10,531 bases of DNA, taken from positions 1 through 10,531 of the forward strand of contig JABSPN010000072.1 in assembly GCA_013214425.1 (NCBI GenBank), written 5' to 3'. A model generated the notes under the pieces. That model did no database searches. It saw nothing but the letters and a program-made list of their open reading frames with translations, and was not told the DNA's origin. The DNA comes from Flavobacteriaceae bacterium. GTDB lineage: Bacteria > Bacteroidota > Bacteroidia > Flavobacteriales > Flavobacteriaceae. How positions within the stretch are numbered: position 1 is the first letter of the stretch; the number at the start of each line of letters is the position of its first letter. This document shows, in pieces, positions 1 to 6,233 of the stretch. Both the position numbers and the translations under genes were made by a program.

Positions 1-902
1 GAGGAGGAGCTCATGCCTATGCTCATTTATGGGATAATGGAAAAAGCGCTACAGATGAGTTAAATCATGTATTAGCTGTAAGAAAAATAGCTATTGCTAA
101 TTTTTCAAAAGATAATATTCGTAGTTATGAGCCTTATTCAGTGTTAGAAGATGTGTTTGTGCCTTTATATTTCTTCCATCGATATCAGACAGAAGGAGCT
201 GTAAAATTGATTGGCGGATTAGATTATAATTATGCAGTTAAAGGAGATGGACAACTCATAACACAAGTAATTACTCCTGAAAAACAACATGAAGCTTTAG
301 CATCAGTATTAAAGACGTTAAGTCCAGAAGTATTAATGATTCCAGAAGACAAGCTGAGTTTATTCCCGCCAAGAGCTAGTGGGTATTGGAGAACAAGAGA
401 ATCATTTAAAAGTAGAATGGGAGTAGCATTTGATGCCTTAAGTGCAAGTGCAACAGCTAGTGACATGACTTTATCTTTATTATTACATCCTGAAAGAGTT
501 TCAAGATTGATTCAGCAACAAGCAATCAATAATAAGCAATTGGGATTAGAAGTTATGCTAGATAAATTGTTTAACGCAACTGTACTGAAATCTCAAAAAG
601 GAGATTATGCTTCAGAAGTTCAAAATACAGTAAACTATACTGTATTAAAACATGTAATGAGTCTGGGAAGTAATACAGATGCTTTACCACAGGTTAGAGC
701 AATAGTTCAGTATAAATTAAAACAACTGAAATCAAAATTAGGACAAAAGAAAACAAAAGGTATAGAAGTAATTTATGTTCAGGATTATATTGAACAAATT
801 GCGAACTATACCAAAAATCCAAATAAATTTGAAGTCATTCCATCACCTAAAATTCCTGATGGATCACCAATAGGAATGACTTGTTTTGAAACACATGAAT
901 AA
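1..902 (+). CDS. Zinc-dependent metalloprotease (DUF4953/DUF5117 type), C-terminal fragment
   Basis: The gene runs in from the left edge: the reading frame is open from base 3 without a break, and it encodes 299 residues before TAA at 900-902. A GTG at 141 is in frame but is only an internal Val, because the protein continues upstream through GGAHAYAHLWDNG and DELNHVLAVRKIAIANF. These segments, with the following YEPYSVLEDVFVPLYFFHRY and LIGGLDYNY, resemble the region after the catalytic site in large Bacteroidota metalloproteases annotated with DUF5117 and DUF4953 domains. Such proteins are usually about 800 residues and carry an HExxH zinc motif upstream. That motif is not in this window, so catalytic competence cannot be judged. 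The tail (VIYVQDYIEQIANY, then SPIGMTCFETHE) looks like a natural end. The family assignment comes from memory of the family. The threonine aldolase gene overlaps or abuts its stop, which suggests cotranscription. Confidence 0.75.
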   Translation, partial: GGAHAYAHLWDNGKSATDELNHVLAVRKIAIANFSKDNIRSYEPYSVLEDVFVPLYFFHRYQTEGAVKLIGGLDYNYAVKGDGQLITQVITPEKQHEALASVLKTLSPEVLMIPEDKLSLFPPRASGYWRTRESFKSRMGVAFDALSASATASDMTLSLLLHPERVSRLIQQQAINNKQLGLEVMLDKLFNATVLKSQKGDYASEVQNTVNYTVLKHVMSLGSNTDALPQVRAIVQYKLKQLKSKLGQKKTKGIEVIYVQDYIEQIANYTKNPNKFEVIPSPKIPDGSPIGMTCFETHE

Positions 903-1929
903 AATACCCCATATGGAAATAGATTTAACTAGTGATACAGTTACACGACCTACTTCTGGCATGTTAGAGGCCATGATGAATGCTCAGGTAGGTGATGACG
1001 TTTTTAAAAAAGACCCAACAGTCAATATGCTTGAAGCGAGATTAGCTGAAATGTTTAATAAAGAAAAAGCCTTGTTTTTTCCTACAGGAACCATGGCAAA
1101 TCAAACGGCCTTAAAATTACATACCAATCCAGGTGATCAGGTAATTTGTGATCAAACTGCTCATATTTATAATTATGAAGGAGGAGGAGCTTCTTTTAAT
1201 AGTGGGATCTCTTGTAAGCTTTTAGATGGAGAAAGAGGTATGTATTCTGCTAAACAGGTAGAAGTCGCTATTAATCCACCAGATTTTTATCATAGTCCTC
1301 TAACCAAATTAGTAAGTATAGAGAATACCTCGAATAGAGGAGGTGGATCTTGCTGGGATTTCAATGAGATTCTTCAAATAAGAGAAGTCTGTACCCAACA
1401 TAATCTCGGTTATCATTTGGACGGAGCAAGATTATTTAATGCTCTGGCAGCCAAGGGAGAATCGACAGAACAATACGGCAAAGTATTTGATACCATTTCA
1501 GTCTGCTTGTCAAAAGGCTTGGGCTGTCCGATAGGATCTGTTTTAATAGGTGATTCGCAATATATGGATAGCGCTATTCGAATTCGTAAAATATTCGGAG
1601 GAGGAATGCGTCAAGTCGGATATTTAGCAGCAGCTGGATTATATGCGCTAGATAATCATGTGACCAGATTACAAGAAGATCACGATAAAGCCAAAGAGTT
1701 AGAGGCAGTATTGCAAACCATTCCGTTTGTAAGTAATATACTTCCGGTAGAAACTAACATTGTCATTTTTGATATCGTTGATGAAAATTTAAAAGCTAAA
1801 CTGATTCAAGAGTTAGAAAAGGCAAATATTTTCATTAGTACAATGGGAGCGAGTCTTAGAATCGTAACTCATTTAGACTATCCAAATACCAGTCATAAAG
1901 AGTTTATTAGAGTTTTAAAAGAAATTTGA
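895..1929 (+). CDS. Low-specificity L-threonine aldolase (beta-eliminating lyase family)
   Basis: This PLP enzyme of fold type I cleaves L-threonine or L-allo-threonine to glycine and acetaldehyde in the cytoplasm. From ATG 895 the product is 344 residues, the usual family length. Visible family motifs are the N-terminal DLTSDTVTRPT, EARLAEMFNKEKALFFPTGTMANQ (cofactor-phosphate region), HLDGAR (Asp 176 facing the pyridine nitrogen, Arg 179) and SVCLSKGLGCPIGS with the presumed Schiff-base Lys 207. GGGMRQVGYLAAAGLYAL follows, as is typical. Start choice: ATG 895 overlaps the upstream stop by 8 bases, while ATG 913 (MEIDLTSDT) matches where many homologues begin and lies 10 bases after that stop. 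A TTG at 886 is also in frame but unlikely. Overlap with the metalloprotease gene implies cotranscription, perhaps with translational coupling. No convincing terminator follows. Confidence 0.9.
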   Translation: MNKIPHMEIDLTSDTVTRPTSGMLEAMMNAQVGDDVFKKDPTVNMLEARLAEMFNKEKALFFPTGTMANQTALKLHTNPGDQVICDQTAHIYNYEGGGASFNSGISCKLLDGERGMYSAKQVEVAINPPDFYHSPLTKLVSIENTSNRGGGSCWDFNEILQIREVCTQHNLGYHLDGARLFNALAAKGESTEQYGKVFDTISVCLSKGLGCPIGSVLIGDSQYMDSAIRIRKIFGGGMRQVGYLAAAGLYALDNHVTRLQEDHDKAKELEAVLQTIPFVSNILPVETNIVIFDIVDENLKAKLIQELEKANIFISTMGASLRIVTHLDYPNTSHKEFIRVLKEI

Positions 1930-2008
1930 GCTAAAAAAGACAATAACTGAACATTTATATTACAGTCTTATTTATTGTATATTATCACTTTAAACAAAAA
2001 ATAAGCCT

Positions 2009-2290
2009 ATGGATAGAAAAATATTTATCAAAAAGTGTGTCGGTGGAGTTCTCTGCGGGAACTCTAATTACATCATTTAATTGCTCTTCAGACGATGATT
2101 CTGGAGGAGGAAACAATAATCAAACTACTGATTGTGGGACCAATGGAGTTTTTGGTTCTATTTCATCTAATCTAATCACTGACATACATTGACAGTGCCA
2201 ACAGCAGATATAGCGGCAGCTCAGGATATGAACTATAATATCCAAGGAAATTCGGGGCATATTCATAATGTAACAGTAAATTGTGCTTAA
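2009..2290 (+). pseudogene. Decayed gene for a small histidine-containing lipoprotein
   Basis: No intact ORF exists, but three consecutive pieces read as one protein of about 90 residues. ATG 2009 opens MDRKIFIKKCVGGVL, which stops at 2078-2080 in its own frame. A shift near 2050-2055 leads into AGTLITSFNCSSDDDSGGG, a hydrophobic stretch and Cys followed by a Ser/Asp/Gly linker as in Bacteroidota lipoproteins, then TDCGTNGVFGSISSN. A TCTAA tandem duplication (2166-2170 and 2171-2175) returns the frame to that of the original start. It then reads N-H-stop-H-T-L-T-V, where TGA 2180-2182 replaces what is probably a Gly codon of an NHGHTLTV motif. The remainder, PTADIAAAQDMNYNIQGNSG and HIHNVTVNCA, runs to TAA 2288-2290. 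Similar HGHxLTV...YxIQGxSGHxHxVTV endings occur in small secreted bacterial proteins of unknown function. Three independent lesions argue for real decay rather than one sequencing error. Confidence 0.7.
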
Positions 2291-2314
2291 TAGAATCGGG
2301 GCTTTTAGTACAGA

Positions 2315-2350
2315 AGATCAAAAGAGTTACGAGAGTAACTCTTTTGATTT
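2315..2350. terminator. Hairpin at the 3' end of ybaB, possibly bidirectional
   Basis: A perfect 14-bp inverted repeat (2317-2330 and 2335-2348) encloses a GAGA loop on the plus strand. The stem includes AAAAGAG/CTCTTTT. The stop codon of the minus-strand YbaB gene (2327-2329) lies inside one arm. There is no long extra T-run beyond the stem on either strand, so termination would depend on T residues within the stem. It lies between two converging units, the decayed lipoprotein gene and ybaB, which fits a shared bidirectional terminator. Confidence 0.55.
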
Positions 2351-2668
2351 GAATAAATCCATACCAGGGATGTCTGGAATTCCATCTTTCGCTACAGCAG
2401 CTACTTCTGTTTCATAAACATGTTGAGCTCTGCTCAGAGCCTTATTAAGAGTCAAAATTAGATAATCTTCTAATTGCTCCTTATCATTTAATAATTCGTC
2501 TGCAATGGCAATACTTTTTAACTGACTGTTAGCTGTAACAGTTAGTTGAATTAGCTTATCGCTTGATTCTTCGTCGATTAAGACGGTTTCCATTCTTTTT
2601 TTAGTAGCCTCTACTTTCTCCTGGGTTTCCTTAAGTTTACCCATCATACCCATTAAATCTCCAAACAT
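2327..2668 (-). CDS. YbaB/EbfC family nucleoid-associated DNA-binding protein
   Basis: The product is 113 residues, close to the usual length for this family (about 100-110). It begins MFGDLMGMMGKLKETQEKVE, an amphipathic Met-rich helix that is a hallmark of YbaB/EbfC proteins. A beta-rich middle follows (LIQLTVTANSQLKSIAIADELL) and then a C-terminal helix (LEDYLILTLNKALSRAQHVYE). Family members form dimers that bind DNA in the cytoplasm and are often encoded beside dnaX and recR in other phyla. Neither of those is here; the gene stands alone and diverges from the S9 peptidase gene. ATG at 2668 is the only good start and matches the conserved N-terminus. The stop codon is embedded in a perfect hairpin. 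Confidence 0.9.
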   Translation of the reverse strand: MFGDLMGMMGKLKETQEKVEATKKRMETVLIDEESSDKLIQLTVTANSQLKSIAIADELLNDKEQLEDYLILTLNKALSRAQHVYETEVAAVAKDGIPDIPGMDLFKSKELLS

Positions 2669-2732
2669 GTTTATAGTTATTTAAATGATTAGAAAAAAAA
2701 AGTTAATTTTAGGGATTAAAAATATAATAATT

Positions 2733-4871
2733 ATGTTGAAAAAGCTTTTAATTTTTATACTTACAACTATTTTTGTCGTTTCATGTACTAAAGACAAAAA
2801 GAAAAAAGCTAATACTAATATGACGCCACCTATTGCCGAAAAGAAAGAGGAAGCTCTTGAAAAACACGGAGACATTAGAATAGATAACTATTACTGGTTA
2901 AGTGAAAAAGACGATGAAGAGGTATTAGACTATTTAGAAAGAGAAAATGATTACAACGACAAGGTTACGGCTCACACAAAAGACTTTCAAAAGACTCTAT
3001 TTGAAGAAATGAAATCCAGGATAAAAGAAGATGATGAGTCAGTTCCTTATAAATCAAATGGTTATTGGTATATTACTCGTTATGAGAAAGGAAAAGATTA
3101 TCCTGTTTATTCCAGAAAAAAGGATTCATTAACTGCTCCAGAAGAAATTTTATTTGATTGTAATAAAATGGCAGAAGGACATGCCTATTTTCAGCTAAGA
3201 GGGGTTAATATCAGTCCAGACAATCGTTATGCTGCTTTTGGAGTTGATACAGTAAGTAGAAGAAAGTATACGCTTCAGGTTAAAGATTTACAAACAGGAG
3301 AACTATTACCATTTAAGATCGATAATACTACTGGAGGTTCAACTTGGGCTAACGATAATATGACCTTGTTTTACACAAGGAAAGACGATGTTACCCTAAG
3401 ATCTGACAAAGTATTCAAACACTTCATAGGCGAAGATCCTTCACAGGACAAATTAGTATTTCATGAGAAAGACGATACGTTTAGCACATTTGTCTATAAA
3501 ACTAAGTCTAAGAAGTATTTAGTCATAGGCTGTAGTAGTACTTTAACGACAGAGTATAGAATTTTAAATGCAGATACTCCTGAAGACGACTTCATAATAT
3601 TCCAGCCAAGAGAGCGCGGTTTAGAGTATAGTATTGCTCACTTCGGAACTAAATTTTATGTCTTGACCAATAAAGACAAGGCAACCAATTTTAAATTGAT
3701 GGAAACCCCGGAAGGGAAAACAGAAAAAGAGAATTGGACAGACCTTATTGCTCACCGTGATAATGTTTTGTTGGAAGACATTGAAATTTTCAAAAACTAT
3801 TTGGTAGTTGGAGAACGCGATAATGGCCTAAATAAAATTAGAATCATTCCTTGGAAAGATACAGATACAGAATACTATTTACCTTTCGATAATGAAACCT
3901 ATACAGCCTATGTTAGTACCAATGTAGATTTCGACACAGATGTCTTACGATATGCTTATAATTCCTTGACTAATCCAGCTTCTACAATTGATTTCAATAT
4001 GAAAACAAGAGTAAAAGAAGTCAAGAAAGAGCAAGAAGTGTTAGGAGGTAAGTTTGATAAGAACAACTATGCTTCAGAACGTGTATGGGCAACTGCAGTA
4101 GATGGAACAAAAATTCCTATATCACTTGTATACAGAAAAGGAATGAAGAAAGATGGTAAGAACCCCTTAATACAATATGGATATGGATCCTATGGTTCAA
4201 CAATAGATCCTTACTTCTCAACAGTTCGATTAAGTTTATTAGATCGTGGATTTATTTATGCGATAGCTCATATTAGAGGAAGCGAATATCTGGGAAGACA
4301 ATGGTATCAAAATGGGAAACTCCTGAAAAAGAAGAATACTTTTACTGATTTTATAGATGTTTCTAAGTTTCTAATCGCAGAAGGATATACGTCTAAAGAT
4401 CATTTGTATGCTATGGGAGGAAGTGCAGGAGGTCTGTTAATGGGTGCTGTAGTGAATATGGCTCCTGAACATTATAATGGAGTGATTGCAGCTGTACCTT
4501 TCGTAGACGTTGTCACGACAATGTTAGATGAAAGTATCCCACTAACAACTGGAGAATATGATGAGTGGGGTAATCCTAACGATAAAACGTATTATGATTA
4601 CATGAAGTCTTATTCGCCATACGATAATGTAATAGCACAAGATTATCCGAATATTTTGATCACTACTGGTTATCATGACTCTCAAGTCCAATATTTTGAG
4701 CCGGCTAAATGGGTAGCGAAGTTAAGAGAAATGAAAACAGATGACAATATCTTATTATTCCATTGTAATATGGATGCTGGTCATGGCGGAGCTTCTGGTC
4801 GATTTGAAGCCTTAAAAGAAGTAGCCGAAGAATATGCATTCATGCTGGATTTAGAAGGTATAACCGAATAA
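2733..4871 (+). CDS. S9A family peptidase, oligopeptidase B-like, predicted lipoprotein
   Basis: The predicted 712-residue serine peptidase should cut peptides, by family preference after Lys or Arg. The N-terminal part (TPPIAEKKEEALEKHGDIRIDNYYWL, residues about 30-55) is the usual lead into the beta-propeller. The catalytic domain begins near GYGSYGS. The triad is clear: Ser 564 in GGSAGG, Asp 649 in YHDSQVQYFEP and His 684 in DAGHGGASGR. The spacings of 85 and 35 residues equal those of the E. coli oligopeptidase B triad (Ser532, Asp617, His652). Start: ATG 2733 gives MLKKLLIFILTTIFVVSC, a type II signal peptide with lipobox VVSC (Cys 18) followed by TKDKKKK. An in-frame ATG at 2685 would add 16 residues in front and spoil this signal. 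Classical oligopeptidase B is cytosolic, so lipidation and export are the unusual point. It diverges from ybaB. Confidence 0.92.
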   Translation: MLKKLLIFILTTIFVVSCTKDKKKKANTNMTPPIAEKKEEALEKHGDIRIDNYYWLSEKDDEEVLDYLERENDYNDKVTAHTKDFQKTLFEEMKSRIKEDDESVPYKSNGYWYITRYEKGKDYPVYSRKKDSLTAPEEILFDCNKMAEGHAYFQLRGVNISPDNRYAAFGVDTVSRRKYTLQVKDLQTGELLPFKIDNTTGGSTWANDNMTLFYTRKDDVTLRSDKVFKHFIGEDPSQDKLVFHEKDDTFSTFVYKTKSKKYLVIGCSSTLTTEYRILNADTPEDDFIIFQPRERGLEYSIAHFGTKFYVLTNKDKATNFKLMETPEGKTEKENWTDLIAHRDNVLLEDIEIFKNYLVVGERDNGLNKIRIIPWKDTDTEYYLPFDNETYTAYVSTNVDFDTDVLRYAYNSLTNPASTIDFNMKTRVKEVKKEQEVLGGKFDKNNYASERVWATAVDGTKIPISLVYRKGMKKDGKNPLIQYGYGSYGSTIDPYFSTVRLSLLDRGFIYAIAHIRGSEYLGRQWYQNGKLLKKKNTFTDFIDVSKFLIAEGYTSKDHLYAMGGSAGGLLMGAVVNMAPEHYNGVIAAVPFVDVVTTMLDESIPLTTGEYDEWGNPNDKTYYDYMKSYSPYDNVIAQDYPNILITTGYHDSQVQYFEPAKWVAKLREMKTDDNILLFHCNMDAGHGGASGRFEALKEVAEEYAFMLDLEGITE

Positions 4872-4901
4872 TTCAATTATTTATATTAAATTTGCCCAGT
4901 T

Positions 4902-4930
4902 TTTGTTGTGAATTTAGACAATACTTTTTG
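4902..4930 (+). promoter_or_regulatory. Candidate Bacteroidota-type promoter for the cysteine synthase family gene
   Basis: TTTG at 4902-4905 and TACTTTTTG at 4922-4930 resemble the -33 TTG and -7 TAnnTTTG elements of Bacteroidota sigma-ABfr promoters, with one extra T in the -7 box. A start point near 4937 would leave a leader of about 18 bases before ATG 4955. An exact TAAATTTG at 4887-4894 is an alternative but has no TTG at the right distance. In DNA this AT-rich, such matches also arise by chance. Confidence 0.35.
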
Positions 4931-4954
4931 CAATTAAAGCATATATAATTTTAT

Positions 4955-5923
4955 ATGAAACAAGACATACAAGCCTATAATAATGTTTTAGAATTAATAG
5001 GGAACACACCCTTAGTGAAACTTCAAAACATTACCAAAGGATTAAAAGGTAATTACTATGCCAAAGTAGAAGCCTTTAATCCAGGTCACTCTTCAAAAGA
5101 CAGAATAGCTCTTTATATATTAGAACAAGCCGAGAAAAAAGGTTTGTTAAAACCAGGAGATACCATTATTGAAACGACTTCCGGAAATACTGGATTTAGT
5201 ATTGCGATGATTAGTATCATTAAAGGCTATGAGTGTATTTTGGCAGTAAGTTCAAAGTCTTCGCCAGATAAGATTGACATGCTCAGAGCTATGGGGGCAA
5301 AAGTATATGTTTGTCCAGCTCATGTTAGTGCCGATGATCCAAGATCATATTATCAGGTAGCGAAAAGATTGCACGAGGAAATCAAAGGCTCTGTATACAT
5401 TAACCAATATTTTAATGTGCTGAATATGGAAGCACATTACCATACTACTGGAAAAGAAATTTGGGAGCAAACAAACGGTAATATTACACATCTTGTTGCT
5501 TGTAGTGGTACAGGAGGAACTATTTCAGGAACAGCCAAATATCTAAAAGAGCAAAATCCCGATGTTAAAATATTAGCAGTAGGTGCTTTTGGATCTGTAT
5601 TAAAGAAATATCACGAAACAGGAGAATTTGATGTGATCGATACCTTTACAAAAGTAACAGACGAAGCTAGTGCACATATGGCGAGACAAATTTCTAAGGT
5701 AGAAGGCTTGTTTGTTGGTTATACAAGTGGTGCGGCAATGCAGGCTATAAAGCAGTATGAAGAAGAAGGAATGTTCGATGAAAATAGTAATGTAGTCGTG
5801 ATTTTCCCAGATCACGGTTCACGTTATATGAGTAAAATATATAACAATGAATGGATGAATAACCAAGGATTCTTTGATAGTGAACACGAAGAAGAACCGA
5901 AAAAAGTTGAATACATCAAATAA
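4955..5923 (+). CDS. Cysteine synthase/cystathionine beta-synthase family PLP enzyme, possibly cysteate synthase (CapA-type)
   Basis: The 322-residue protein is a fold-type II PLP beta-replacement enzyme without CBS or ACT add-on domains. Visible motifs are VLELIGNTPLVKL (10-22), FNPGHSSKDR (41-50) with the Schiff-base Lys 48, ETTSGNTGFSIA (73-84, substrate loop and Asn 78), the phosphate-binding SGTGGTISG (184-192), GYTSGAA (255-261) and PDHGSRYMSK (285-294). The Lys motif is HSSKDR rather than the GGSVKDR usual in CysK and CBS. The next gene encodes a serine palmitoyltransferase-like enzyme. In Capnocytophaga, a cysteate synthase (CapA) makes cysteate from O-phosphoserine and sulfite and feeds a cysteate acyltransferase for capnine synthesis. 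I infer the same role here from context and the altered motif. Plain cysteine synthase or cystathionine beta-synthase remains possible. A strong terminator closes the unit. Confidence 0.85.
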   Translation: MKQDIQAYNNVLELIGNTPLVKLQNITKGLKGNYYAKVEAFNPGHSSKDRIALYILEQAEKKGLLKPGDTIIETTSGNTGFSIAMISIIKGYECILAVSSKSSPDKIDMLRAMGAKVYVCPAHVSADDPRSYYQVAKRLHEEIKGSVYINQYFNVLNMEAHYHTTGKEIWEQTNGNITHLVACSGTGGTISGTAKYLKEQNPDVKILAVGAFGSVLKKYHETGEFDVIDTFTKVTDEASAHMARQISKVEGLFVGYTSGAAMQAIKQYEEEGMFDENSNVVVIFPDHGSRYMSKIYNNEWMNNQGFFDSEHEEEPKKVEYIK

Positions 5924-5931
5924 TATATACA

Positions 5932-5980
5932 GACAAAACATAGCAAAACCTTCAAATTGAAGGTTTTGCTATGTTTTGTC
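5932..5980 (+). terminator. Intrinsic terminator: 49-nt perfect palindrome
   Basis: Arms 5932-5955 and 5957-5980 are perfect 24-base reverse complements around a single A at 5956. In RNA the tip would open to a small loop. The stem contains GCAAAACCTTC/GAAGGTTTTGC and the 3' arm ends TTTTGTC. It begins 8 bases after the stop of the cysteine synthase family gene. It is unusually long and perfect for an intrinsic terminator. Confidence 0.8.
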
Positions 5981-6128
5981 CAAGGCTTGGATTACAATTA
6001 ATATCAAAAATAGAATACTGCCTTGCATGATATCTCAAGAAAACCTATCTTTAACAAACAATTTAAGCACAACAACTTATAATTAACCATATAGTTAAAA
6101 AATAAGTGTTTATATTAGGGAAAACAGC

Positions 6129-6159
6129 AAAAGCATTAACAATTGTTAATGCTTTTTTT
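6129..6159 (+). terminator. Intrinsic terminator: 28-nt perfect palindrome with T-run
   Basis: AAAAGCATTAACAA at 6129-6142 pairs exactly with 6143-6156, followed by further Ts to 6159. It has the form of a plus-strand terminator, yet no gene lies between it and the stronger terminator ending at 5980. It may close a short untranslated transcript: TTG 6023-6025 and TATCTTTA 6046-6053, with a 20-base gap, form a near-consensus promoter. Otherwise it is a backup terminator insulating the next gene. In the rest of the interval 5981-6200 I see no ORF, tRNA or riboswitch. Confidence 0.6.
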
Positions 6160-6200
6160 ATACTTATTCAAAATAATTATGATTAGTATGTTAAAATATT

Positions 6201-6208
6201 TATTTTTG
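6201..6208 (+). promoter_or_regulatory. Candidate -7 element upstream of the alpha-oxoamine synthase gene
   Basis: TATTTTTG matches the Bacteroidota -7 consensus TAnnTTTG exactly. A start near 6215 would leave about 19 bases before ATG 6234, but only 7 before ATG 6222, which favours the downstream start codon. No clear TTG is seen at the -33 distance, so the assignment is tentative. Confidence 0.4.
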
Positions 6209-6233
6209 TCGGCTAAGTAAAATGATTATATTG

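Noticed and set aside
230..466. Open frame of 78 codons on the minus strand
   Set aside because: It lies wholly inside the metalloprotease frame, has no recognisable domain and is antisense shadow of coding sequence.
1930..2008. Weak imperfect inverted repeat (AATAACTG with CAGTCTTATT) as a terminator for the threonine aldolase gene
   Set aside because: The stem is short, AT-rich and mismatched and is not followed by a T-run; not enough to call.
2681..2875. Minus-strand frame of 64 codons with a hydrophobic, Phe/Ile-rich C-terminus resembling a membrane protein
   Set aside because: It is antisense to the signal peptide and Lys-rich start of the S9 peptidase gene; the hydrophobicity is a by-product of A-rich Lys codons on the other strand.
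4887..4894. TAAATTTG as the main promoter of the cysteine synthase family gene
   Set aside because: It matches the -7 consensus but lacks a TTG at the -33 distance; the element ending at 4930 is better placed, so this one is kept only as an alternative.
5600..5815. Minus-strand frame of 71 codons
   Set aside because: It is antisense to the conserved C-terminal half of the cysteine synthase family gene and has no family features.
6005..6012. Minus-strand TATTTTTG, an exact match to the Bacteroidota -7 consensus
   Set aside because: No minus-strand gene lies within reach and such matches are expected by chance in DNA this AT-rich.
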